Positions 11,438 through 24,500 of a stretch of 64,000 nucleotides of DNA are shown piece by piece. How positions within the stretch are numbered: the stretch's first letter is position 1; the number at the start of each line of letters is the position of its first letter. Source of the stretch: Euclidia mi. Taxonomy: Eukaryota; Arthropoda; Insecta; Lepidoptera; Erebidae. Where the stretch lies: assembly GCA_944739405.2 (NCBI GenBank), contig OX123200.2, positions 5,162,761 to 5,226,760 of the forward strand, written 5' to 3'. The translations under genes were made by a program, and so were the position numbers. The notes under the pieces were generated by a model, which was not told where the DNA came from, did no database searches, and saw only the letters and a program-made list of their open reading frames with translations.

Positions 11438-12561
11438 AAATGGCATAACGATAAATAAAGGAATAATCAACATAGAGGAACAAAGTCACATCGTATGATA
11501 ATAATACGTAGGTTTTTTTACTTTTAGAGATAGTGGTTAATGCAGGAAGAACGGCATTTTTTCTAAGATTTCATTTCACTTCATCATTTTTTTAAAGATT
11601 TGCAAATGTAATTGTTATCGAGCGAATATCTGCCAATTATGTAGATTTATAGCCTGAAACGCTATCGAAATCGTTATAATATGCGCAATTTACGCTAAAT
11701 GAGTTGGAACTCAGATCAAGAAAAATATATATTTTAAAAGATCTGAATATTTCATATCAAAAATGTTAAAGGTAACTTTAGCATTATTCAAAGCGATCTC
11801 TAGAGATCACTAAACACACAAGTTATGTTTGCGATAACAAATCATATAAACTTATGGTTAAGATATTAATATATCCTCAATCCTCATGGATCATCATATT
11901 GTGCACTAGCTGCTGTCCGCGACGTCGTCTGCGTGAACGCTATACAGCACCATATTATTAAATAAATACCTACGATTAGTTATACCTTTTATAATAACAT
12001 TCATTTACCCATTTCTTCTTTAAATTTCATATCTGCAGAAAGTGTAGTAACAGAGGGAGACTGTCTTTTGTAAAATTGACCTTCAAAATGTGCTGATTTT
12101 CACCCTGCTTTGAATAAATGACTTTATGGTGATTCTGCTGAATTAAGTCTTAAGTTGTGACTGAAGCAGATGGAGAAAATAAGGAATACAGAAAAGGTTA
12201 AAAATACATACTTATAGGACTTCTCGATATATAACATTAGTGGTTTGGCTCTCCGCAGCCAAAATGTAAAGAGAGTCAGGACAGGACTGGTGACGCGGTC
12301 GCATAACCCTAGGAAGATATAACCTCACACATCATTGATCTGAGATTCTTTAAGCTGAGATTATATCAGAATCTATAGTTGCAATTCTTTTTTTATTCCA
12401 AATAGTTTGGTTTCAAATTTCCCCCACTTCTTACAGCTGTTTGTAAACGCATCGCTTGTTGCCAACTTCCCGTCAGTCATTTTGTTCGGTGGCTGTATTT
12501 CTATGGTCGACGATATCGTTAAAAATCTTTAACATCGGCGGGTTATTTCCAAAGTGACATT
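11438..12561. promoter_or_regulatory. Proximal upstream and 5' UTR region of trailer hitch
   Basis: An AT-rich region without recognised coding. The last 130 bases before the ATG become GC-richer and contain tcagtcattttgttcgg, a plausible initiator; no TATA box stands out. Whether a 5' UTR intron exists cannot be judged. Confidence 0.3.
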
Positions 12562-15500
12562 ATGAGTTCTGGAATGCCTGAATTGGGCTCCAAGATAAGC
12601 CTAATATCTAAAGCTGACATTCGCTACGAAGGCCGGCTTTTCACCGTCGATCCTCAGGAATGTACCATCGCTTTGGCTAGCGGTAAGTTGACAAATGGAT
12701 ACTGTTATTTTGTTACAAGGTCTCATTTTCTCATAGTCACCAGTTAATTAGTGTTTTCACCATGTAATTTCTGGCAATCATGTTTTTTTCTTATAGGAAC
12801 ATCGATCGACGTCTCTAGAAAGCTGTTCTCCTTTTCCCTCCCGTTCTATGCCCATCTTTGTTTATTGTTTGGGAAAGCGTCATTTATGTTATTGATGTCC
12901 GATTTTCCTGTAATTTTCCAAGATTTTGATAAAAGTAGCACATTGTTTTTTACCTACCCCCAAAGTGAAATTGTTGGTCCCGCCTATGACCGCGGTTTCA
13001 CATTGATGACGTTGATAACGTCTATGTATGTTTGCAATATCATTTATTTTCTTCACAGGAGCAAAAACATATAATTCACCCTTGTTTCAAAACTTCCAAA
13101 CAACTTTGTGTACCATCTGATAACGAGTAGGCGATTCACAGTTAATTCTACCTACATACGTATTTTTTATTGTGTTCTATACAAGATGCTGCCGTGAAAT
13201 CTTCCAAAAGTCTCAGCTGAACTAGTTTTGGTAATACTAATCAGTGTGAAATGAGATTCTCATAGATTTGTGTCAAATTAGACGTCTTTAGCGGCGATAT
13301 TTCCGTCTTAGTTTGTTTACCCATATGTGTTGTTTTTGTTGTGCAGTGCGTTCGTTTGGGACGGAGGATCGTGAGACGCAGTACCCAGTAGCACCGCAAA
13401 GCCAGGTGTACGACTACATCTTGTTCAGAGGCTCTGACATCAAGGATATTCGCGTCCTCAACAATGTCCCGTCTCTGCCAAACGATCCTGCTATCATGCA
13501 GATGTCTGTGCCTCCATCGCTTGGCACGGGCACCGCGCCGGGCCAATTCGCGGGGCAATACAACCATCCAGTGGTTGGGCAGACGCCCTACCCCCAATAC
13601 CATCCGATGGCGGGCTTCCCTGGAGGTGTTCATGCTCAGCTCAGCAAGACGAGTGAGTTGTCCCAGCAAACATCTGTGGAGCTGGCACCCCAGCCACAGC
13701 CGGCTACGGCTCCAATTGGCTCAGGAGTGGCGCATCACGCCAACCAAGTGAAAGACCAAGGTTTTTGTTCATGGATAATAACTTAAGCTTCTGCTTTCAA
13801 CACATGCTACCTTGCGATTTTTGCAGAGTCATAAAGAGATACTATTACAAGCTAACAACTTACTCATTTGTTTGTTTACATTAACATTCAATAACCATGT
13901 AAAAGTGTCTGGTTATGATTGTATCTTGCTTTCACTTAAATTGCATGCAACCACTAACTTCATTTGTAAATGTTTTTGTATGCATAACACTGGTAAATAA
14001 GTGTTGCCTTTCAGTATTAATCATAATTGCAGTCAGAAAGAGACTGCTTCTGTCATTAACAAGGATCGGAATTAAGGGAACTAACCTTGTCAAAAGTATG
14101 GATACGCCTAATTTTTAAATGTGTTTGCAGAACTAGATTCCAGAAAATTTTGAATTTTTAATGAAGGATTTGTCAACAGTTTAAAACACCTTCATTAAAA
14201 ATCCGAAGTTTTTTCAGAATCTAGTTCCCGAAACACATTTAAAAATTAGGCATATCCATACTTTTGACAATGTTAGCTCCCTGATTCTGATCTATGGTCA
14301 TTAATTAAATAAATCAAATTAATTATGTATATGAAAGTCTCTTTTATGCTGAAACTGTGATTGATAGATAGGTGCCATTTATGTATATATGTTAATATAT
14401 AAATATATTTTAATATATATTTTACCCTCGGGATTTCCAACAAAGGAGTGAAAGTATACAATGTCCTCTTGATCCACTAATTAAAATTAGCAATCTAATT
14501 ATCCATATTTTGTGTCATAAATTAGTCTTACTATTTTATGACTAGATTAGTGTTAACTAAAATTGTGTTAGACATAGAACTAATTTTAGAAATTTAATTT
14601 AACTAAACAACTAATGTCTCTGGGATAAAAATTTATTGGCAAAAATGCCTTAGTTATTTACTCCATTAATAATTTAACTCCTTATTATTCCCTATGTTGT
14701 AGTTCAGAATTCCATTTAAAACTAATTTTTTCCTATAGTTCTAGTGCCATGACTAGCCTGTAATGTGCCTAGGAAAGCTAAAATACACTTTATACTTGAA
14801 TATTTTATGTGATTATTAGGCCAATTTTTCTGACACCTGAGTCTTATCTGCATACTGCTAGCACAGCCCTAGTTACGACACTACTTCTGCATGATTAAAC
14901 AGACTAATATAAATAAATGCATGTTTACTAACATCTAAAAAAGAAAATCGCAAAATGCATTTCATCCTTCCTTGGTCTGTTGCTTGTATGAGCAGAAATA
15001 CATTTAAAACATTTGCAATATGTTTCATCAAAGCTTACGCTTCATAGTACTATTTATTTTTTTATATTTCTTATAGTGCCAATCATATACTTGCAAAAAG
15101 AAAAGGTAGTAATCAATACTTTAAATTGTTAAAACTAAACCAATTACAGTTAAAACGAAAGCACATAATTATGTATTTACTAGAGGACGCCAGCAGCTAC
15201 GCCTGCATTTTTTTTAATTTACCCGTTTTGGCCGATCCCGTGGGAATTTCGGGAAATCCCTTCTTAGTGCACCCCTATGGTCCCCAAGGAACATACATGC
15301 CAAATTTCAGCTTCCTGCACCCAAAAGTTTCGACTGTAGCATGTCTGTCAGTCAGTCAGTAACGCAAGGATTTTATATATTAAGATTTATCATTATCAAT
15401 TTCTTGTTTTGAATATGACAACATAACTTCTGTAAAAATCTATTTCAATTCGTAGCAGACAATACCTGTAATGTGTAAGGTTACCAAGTCTAACAGGTGC

Positions 15501-18500
15501 TGTAAGCAGGTGGGGTAGCAGGTAGAATAAAAAATCTTCAATAGGTTTGCTGGAATACAAAAGTCAATCATAGAATAGTTTTGTTGACATTTGTACAATA
15601 CAACAAACATTTTTACCTTAACAACATCCTGGTAATGAAAAATAATTTCTGACATTATATAATCTAGTTTTAGCCAAGAAGTCAAAACAAAGCCAGATAA
15701 TACATATTTTTGTAAGTAAACAAACTTGCAATGCATATTCATGGCAATTTGTATCTTATTGTTGGTTTTCACTATTTTTATGTAAGGTTTTCCAAAGATA
15801 AAAAATAAGTAAATAATACATAACAAAATTACTAGAAAAATTGATTACCTATCCCAAGTACAAGAAATTATGTTGGATAGGCCATTTGCCTAGGATGACA
15901 ATAGGCTATAATTATAACTTCACACTATTAGCCATGTATGGATCAGTAGCCCAGTATAGAGCCGGTGTAACTACAGGCTCAGCTGGTACTTGTCCATTTT
16001 CATTCCATTTGAGTAAAATATCAGACTACAAAATAACTACCTAATTATATTTTATAATAACTTTGCATACAAGTAATATGGTTGGCATTAAAAGGTTATC
16101 ACAATATTTATTATGCAGTATAATTGTACAAACAAATATGTTGTAGGTTCAATGCTCGACCTGATTGGAGGTGGATCTCAACAAAGCGCCTCACGGTCAG
16201 GCACTCCTGCTGTAGCCGTGCATAGGAAGAGCCCTACTGCGGACCAAGGCACCCAGGTATGTACTTTCACACAGATATTTATATATAAAAGACATGCTTT
16301 TACAGGTTAACACATGTATATTTTGTTTTTCATATAGTTCAAAATTATCATTGCATCTTGTTATTTGTCTTTTATCGTTCGATAGTAAATAATTAGTATC
16401 ACTCAACTGCAATGAGCGTTGAATCATCAAAACAGACAATAATTGGAATATCTGTCTAATAAAATACTATTTCAAACTAGAGCAACATCTAAAGGTGTTG
16501 CTATAGTTTGAAATTGTATTTTATTACTTGTGATTTTTTTATTAAGTAGGTACTTAATTTCTAAACCCATCAAGTTGATAATGATTTATGCCTGGATAAA
16601 ATAGATTTTAAATGCTAAAATAATGATTGACATCAGTAGCTTCAATATTTTCAATATGAAATTTTCACAACTGTTTATCTAATTCAGTATTTATAGATTT
16701 CCCAACATTTTATATAAGAAGGAAATATTATAAATCACTGCATTGTGATTCCAACCACCATGGCACCATGGTTTAATGGCAAAAATATTATGATACTTTT
16801 ATATGAGTTGTAAACAGAACTTACAATATAGTAATAAAGACTATCTACATAGATACAAAGAATTAATATAAATTGCCAAGGATTGTTGCCATAAATATTA
16901 ATGAAATAGTGTGCAATGACTGTTTAATTTCGATTAAGTATATTAAAAACAATCACATTGATGATTTTCTGTTAATTTATAAACTCTTTTAATATGGTAT
17001 GGTTAAATCATAATATTCCCATTTAAAGCTTTTCATTATGTTTAAATGTTATTTACATTCAAAATGTTAGCTATTGCTGAATTCAATTTATCCATTGTTT
17101 TGAGATTTTATATAAGACTAGAAGACGTCAGCAGCAACGCCTGCACAGTTTTTGAAATTTATCTGTTTTGACCGATCCCATGGGTATTTCGGGAAATCCC
17201 TTCTTAGTGCACCCCTACAGTCCTCAAGGAACATACATACATGCCAAATTTCAGCTTCCTGCGCCCAATAGTTTTGGCTGTAGCTTGTCTGTCAGTCAGT
17301 CAGTAACGCAAGGATTTTATATATACAGATCATATTCATAAGATACATACAAAATATATCAAACATGTATCTCGAATATTCAAGTCCATGGATTATCAAA
17401 TATTGGAACCAGCTGTTCGCAGCTGTCAGCAGAAAGAAAAGTGATCTAAAAATAAAACTGTTGTCATATGAATTTGTTTTGTGAATATCTTTGTTTACAA
17501 TTTGTTATCAATATTTCAATAAATTATTTTGGATAAGTGCTGATAAAAGTGTTAAACAAAAAATAATCTGTGATAGTATTTTTCAAATGGCTGCATATTT
17601 TGTCTGTGTTATTGTTTACATAAGCATTGCGTCAAATGGCAAAATTAAACCATCAAGCAGGTTGGCAACAGATATTTTTCTGGTTTGATGATTCATCTCT
17701 TCACTCCCATCACTTTTCTGGTGACACAACTAATCTGCTATCAGTCGAAGACTAATAACCAGACGGGATGGCGTCGCGTTGTTTTTTTCTACAAATTTGA
17801 ATTGTAGAATATTTCTCTAGATAGTTAGTACTTTATTGTAGACCAGATGGTCATGATCATAATACAAAATTACAGTTAATACTTTGTATTGTTTCTCAGT
17901 TGCATTTCGACCATTCGGGTTTTGTCAATCAAGTAATCAGCTTATTGCAGACCACTGCTGGTCATAAGCTTCTACCAACATGCACCACAATGACCGGTTC
18001 TCTGCCTCTCATTTCCAGCCTGCCCCAGCCACCTTTTTTTAGGTCGTTGGACCACCTAGTTGGGAGGCGTCCCACTCTTCGTATGTCGAAACGTGCTCTC
18101 CACTCTAAGACTTATCAGTTACATCGGTCGTCGGTCCTGCAATCGCGGCCAGTCCATTTCCACTTCAGCCTGCTTATACGGCGAGCTATGTCGGTTACTC
18201 TAGTTCTTTCGGATGACCTCGTTGCGAATTCTATCCTTTAGAGAAACTCCGATTCCGCTCGTTCCATTGTGTTATCTGTACATATAGCCTAGTACGTCCT
18301 AAATCCACTAGTACACATAAAAGCTCAGGTAGCATTGCCGTTCCAACTTGCTCCATGTTTGAGTCAATGTAAGTAATGAAGTGATCCAACAGAGAACCAA
18401 GGTAATCGACCTAGCTCAAGGAATTGGCTAGCTGAAGTGCAATGGGCTGGTCACATTTTTCGCAGAACCGAATATTGTTGAAATAGTCGTGTTTTAGAGT

Positions 18501-21500
18501 GGATACCGCGCCTTGGCAGACACTAGGACGTCCCCCGGCTAGGTATAGTGACGATATCCGCAAAGAGGCCTCAGTGGCGTCCCATTGGAGAGACCTCCAT
18601 CTGACAGTGGATTATGGCAGGCTGAGATCATGAAGAACTGATAATATGCTAATAATGAATTTGTATGTTTTGTTGGTCAGGTGGGTTCAGTGGCTAGCGG
18701 GTCTAGCCAGCAGCGGGACAGCCGGCGCGGCAGCGGCTCGGGAGCCAAACCCACGCACCCCGCGCACTCGGCGCCGCGCAACCGAACCAACTCGCGCAAC
18801 CGCACGCGCTACCCCAGCGGCGGCGCGCAGCAGCCCCACCAGCACAACCAGCACCAGCCGCAGGTCAGTACATCACCTGTACCCAGGGGCGGAACCACAG
18901 GCAACACTGGTAACAAGCCCAGAGCAACCGTTCTGTACCCAGTGGGTAACTAAAGGTTGACATCACTGCCAAGAAGCCCAGGCTTAAGGAGTCACCATAC
19001 CTACGAGATCCTTTAACAAGCTCCCTGTACCCTGTAGAGTAACTACAGGGTGCCAACCCTGGAAATAAGCCACGAGTTTTTGGCTATAGGGGGTCCGACT
19101 TAGAAGTACGTCCGTTACGATAGCCAAATATATCTACACTTTCATGTCCATGAGAACATGAATTTTCCTCGGACTCGCGTAACTACAGGCCGGCAACACC
19201 GGCAAAAAGCCACAGGTATCAGTTTTAAAGAGGCGTGCACTTAAAAGCACTTCTCTCTACTCAAGACTGCCAAATATATCTACACCCCACCGCTTGTCAT
19301 CTCGTAAGCCGGCAGCTCCGAGTTACGCTATCGCATAGACTTTGGCAGGGGTGTGGCTATTTTTAGCTATCCTACCAGACTACCACTATATTGAACTCCT
19401 GAATTAATATCACCTATAATGGCCTAATTCGGGATAGATCCGGTATACACCGACTTACTTCTTTGAAACGGGTCCCTACGAAGAAAGCCGGCGTAAATGT
19501 TAATGGCCGCTTTTCCTGTTAAAAGGCACGCGCGAGTTCTTCGACGCCATTTCGGGCCAACCTTAGGTCATGTTTTATTCCTTGAGCTTGAATTGAGCTC
19601 TTCTTCTCCATAGCGCAACCTAGACAACTATCATATACAGTCATTGGCAGATGCTAATGCTTTCGTTTGACGAGGGTTGGAAGGTATACTGCCTTTTGAA
19701 CCACTCGCCATGTGTATTAGATTTTGGTTTGGGGAGGGGAGACTTGGATCAAACTGTTAGGCCTTCGCCACATTTGACGGAAATTCCGTCGCGAATTTTC
19801 CACGCCGGCTGATCCGTCGCTCCTATTAGTCTCAGCGTTTACCGTAACGGAAGATCCGCGACGGAATTTCCGTCAAGTGTGGCGTAGGCCTTAAAGTCAG
19901 GCAGAAGCTAGTATGTATTTAATTTACTCTTCAAGGGATGACCTAACTCCTGCAGCTTGTAACATTCAGCTGATTAACGAACATGTTCGCTCTTGTTGTA
20001 GCATCAGCAGCAACATCAACAGAATGCTGGCGGGCACTCGGGCCACGGGCAGGCATCGCAGCAGGGCCAGCAGCCGCACCACCATCAACAGCATCACGGT
20101 CAGTACATAGGTAACCTACTTGAATTTACTACTTATACAAATATCTTATTTTGCAGATAGCTTTTATTAGCCCAGCATGGTAGTATTCATTGCAATTTCT
20201 TGATAATATCTGAATATTTCCTCTTATTTTCAACAAAATCAATCGAATATTTTACCTAAAATTGACTGTGCTTTATTTTGGATTATGCACCTAAAGCTTC
20301 CTCAGGAATCACACTCTCTAATGGTGAAAACCGTTCAAAAATCCGGTCTGAAGTTTCTAGGTTTATCGAGTAGGCGGGCGCGGGGTGGACTTAATTTTTA
20401 AGTGCATGGATGTCAGCTAGTTCGTACGCTTATTATTTACAAACCAATTATTCCATAACCGTGACCAATAATTAAACCAAACCCTAACCTCTATTGTTCA
20501 CAGGCCAAGACAACTTTACGTCAGTATTTCACACAGGCCAGGGCTACCGCGGTGGCTGGCGGGGAAGGCCCCGCGGCCGCGGTCGTGGGTTCGTGCCCCG
20601 CAATAAGAACACTCTGAAATTCGACAAGGACTATGACTTCGAACAGGCGAACACTGAGTTTGAGGAGCTAAGGAGCCAACTTGCCAAGACTAAGATATCA
20701 GATGGAGATGCCAAGGTTGAGGTGAGTTGAAACATCTTTTAAATTTTTGATTTGTTGTTTTTGTTGCGTTTTTTTTAATAGTTGGCTGATGACGATGTTA
20801 TAGTTCTGATTAAATCTGTGCTGGTTCCAATAGTTAAACTTTCTTACTAGTGAGAAAATTTCTGAGTGTTGACAATAGTGACTATGAAACTGGTATAATT
20901 ATATGTAGTGGCCGTTGAAACTGGCAACACAGGTGATAGAGTAGTAGAAATGAGGGTGGGTCTAGTCCCCAAAAACATATATACATACATAGACTCATGC
21001 CTGTTTCCCCGAAGGAGTAGGCAGAGGCATATTAAACGCCCACTATTCGCCAGTGTTTTGATCCCACGTAATAGGTGGCGAGCCTATTGCCGCTTATCGG
21101 GAAATTTTATTTGCCGTCGCCTCGTCCGTTGATCGGCAGGTGCACCACTTGCAGGTGAGGTTGGCGCGGGACCCTAAGTTCTTGGTGGGAACCCTATGCA
21201 CCCAAAAAAATGTTGATGATATTTGTTAAACCATAACCTTTGATGTGCTGGTAAGATAAGAGAGCCCAATAGACACTGATGTATACAAACGTTTCTCTAA
21301 TACACGTCGTCTTTCCCGACATCTGTTTCCCGGCTAGGTATAATCTAACTGTATTCATGACTCACGATTTCATAAAAACAATCAATTTACGTGTGAAATC
21401 GTGCTGTATCGACGTTTGCGCATCATTTGGACGTCATAGGAATTAACCGTCAAACCCTTACCTCAACGAAAATAAAAGGACATTCGTTTCAGTCTTTGTC

Positions 21501-24500
21501 GTAAACTTTCTGTTCCAAATTGTAAGATTTTTTACCATAAGAAGTGCTTGTATTTTTTTGTATATATACAATGCAGCACATTTCTTTACGTATTCAAAGT
21601 TAAATATCCAATTAGCAGCAGGTTGGAATTGTTTACTAAAAGTTCCTATCGCACATATGCAGCACAGATGCTAGTACACTGATTTGGCCTTTGTACTTTT
21701 ACCTGAGTGGCACTTAAAAAATCGCTGTACTTGCGATTATTTCAAATAATGAAAGCCCCGTAGGCTCAAATGGTCGTTCCATATTTATAACTAGAAGACG
21801 CCAGCAGCTACGCCTGATTTTCTTTTTAATTTACCCGTTTTGGGCGATCCCGTGGGAATTTCGGTAAATCCCTTCTTAGTGCACCCCTACGGTCCCCAAG
21901 GAACATACATGCCAAATGTCAGCTTCCTGCGCCCAATAGTTTCGGCTGTAGCGTGTCTGTCAGTCAGTAAGTAACGCAAGGATTTATATATTAAGAGTCG
22001 TTAAGATGATAGCATCCTCTCTTGCCACTTTTACTCCTGACCTCGTCAAAAAAGATATCACTATACTGTTTCATGTTTGACACCAACTTTGACTATAGAA
22101 AAATTACCCTCTTTCGAAGATTCCCTTTTTACTAAATCTTGTTTCGAAGACCGATGCATTAACTGATTTCGCCAATATTCAAATAAAACATCAACTACGA
22201 CAATTACTAATCATCAGCACATTAACACGCTTGCACGGCCATCATCTAAATCACAATATTATGAAACTAGTTGCGTTTGGCATCAGTCGTGACGTTTACC
22301 GTTACATAACCGATCGTAAGACTTACGCTATGGCGTGCATAACCGCTGTTTACGTATTTCATACCACATTATAGTCCACACGTGTATTTTAATTATTTGA
22401 CTCGTTTAGTTACAGTATTATGGAGAACTGAGTCATTAAAATCTATCTGGCTATCTTTGTTTTGTAATTTAATATGATGGATAAGGTCGTCACGCGTAGA
22501 CGATGCAGAAATTTTAGGATTAAATATTTTTTTGTTGATGTTGCCAACTTTAACAGAAAGGTTACTGTGTTACCAGCAATCTCTTGGTATTCTGACGGTT
22601 TTCTCTAATCAGCAATCATTTTGATTACTCTGGTTCCATGACGATCATTTCTGATCACTGATCAACATTTTCTTGTGACTTCATAGGTCTGCTCAAACGA
22701 ATATTATATTTTGAATGTAAATTTCGATATTATGTCCCTCTCTTTTATAAATAGTCTATTACTAGATTGATCAATAGAAGTTGATATCGTTGTTTTAACA
22801 GTTGGAAAACTCAATACCTGGTCGTTTTGTCGATAAGTGTGCTATTAGCTGACAGTCCTAATTTCTTACAAATATCGAACGTAAACAAATACAAAAAAAA
22901 CATTTAAATGTTTTTGCTCTCATTTTGTTTTCCTGGAATTGTTTCCTCGAGTCGACTCGTCATGCTCGAGTAATTTTATAGCACTTCCAAGAATCGCACA
23001 GATCAAATTAATTAGCAATAAATCCTAGGTTCGCAGCTTCATGGATGAATAACTCTTTAGATGACTCTTAAATAAATGCGAAGTTAAGTGTGTTGATACA
23101 AATACATTCTCAAATAACAGTGGCTAATAGTATTGTTTTGATTAAACTAAAAATAATGCTCGATATTTTATGTAGTATTTTATAAAACTACATTGAATAC
23201 ACGTTCTTCTGTGTACTTGCTGGAAACGAAGCGATTATGAAGTATAACTATAAGATGATGACATGAATACCGACTAAAAGCCTATATTACGCTTACACGC
23301 TGGAGAATTTTATAAAATTACATAAATGCCGAAACACTCCACCATATAGTGAAAATTCTATTCAAACAATCATATCGTCATCAGCTAACTGAATATTGAT
23401 TTCTCTTATTTACTTGTTAAATACCCCGTATGTTCCATCTGTATAAAGATCGCAATAGAAGCACACACTGGCCAAGTCAGAGCAATTAATAACAATTAAC
23501 TAGAAGTTGTTTGGCAGATATAAACGTTTAAAGAGCACGCAAAGTTCTTGCTGCAAGCGATGCGTTATTGATTATCATGATGCGATGCTCATGTAGTAAA
23601 TAATTACTGCTATTGGCAGTTTTTTAATCAAGGCAAAGATCATGTTTAACCACAAGTGAAGGGATAAAGGTTCATTGACCGTGTTTTATCATTTTTGTGA
23701 GAGATTTTATTGGATATTACTTAATGATTTATAAGAACAATCATATCTGTTACAAGTTGTTCCGTTACATTTGCGTTGTTTATACAAACTCGTGATATAT
23801 TTCCAAATTCCAAAACTGATAAAAAAACCTTATAAAAATACATATTATTATAATTTGTTTTAGTGTACCGTAATCTGGGGTGTATTGCAACTGCTGAGGT
23901 GAATAACAACAGTTTTGCGAAAAAAGTTTATCATGCTAATGGCAACATTTAACGTTTCCCTTTAATAAATATGTATTTTCCAAAAATTGGTACGAATTTC
24001 ATATTTTAATATTGGCAGCATTTCGTTTTGACATTTGTGCAAATTCGCGGGTATTCGGGTGTTAAAGGTGTCATACAAGTTTGAGCTTGATTCGTTGCTA
24101 AAAAAACTTTACGATAATCTGTTAGAAAAACTTGGAAAACTAGCATTTGTGTGGTTAAATGTGATAATCTAGTCTCTTGTGCGACGAATTAAATAAACAA
24201 GTGAGTAATACAGTGCATATTTTTGTAACAATACCATAATAATATGATTATTGAACATTTTCTCACAAAACGTGGTGAAAAACAACGCGTATTGGGGCGA
24301 TTAACAACGTGTACTGGGGTGATTAACAACGACTAATGTGACTATTGTTATGATGAATTTTATACCTATATTTCTGTTTACTGTACCTTAACTATCTTTA
24401 CAGATCGATCCTTATTACTTCTCCAAATATGCCACGACAGTATAAGCTTGATTCCAGAGGTAAAAGACATAAATCATATAAGAAAGAAGATCTGGAGAGA

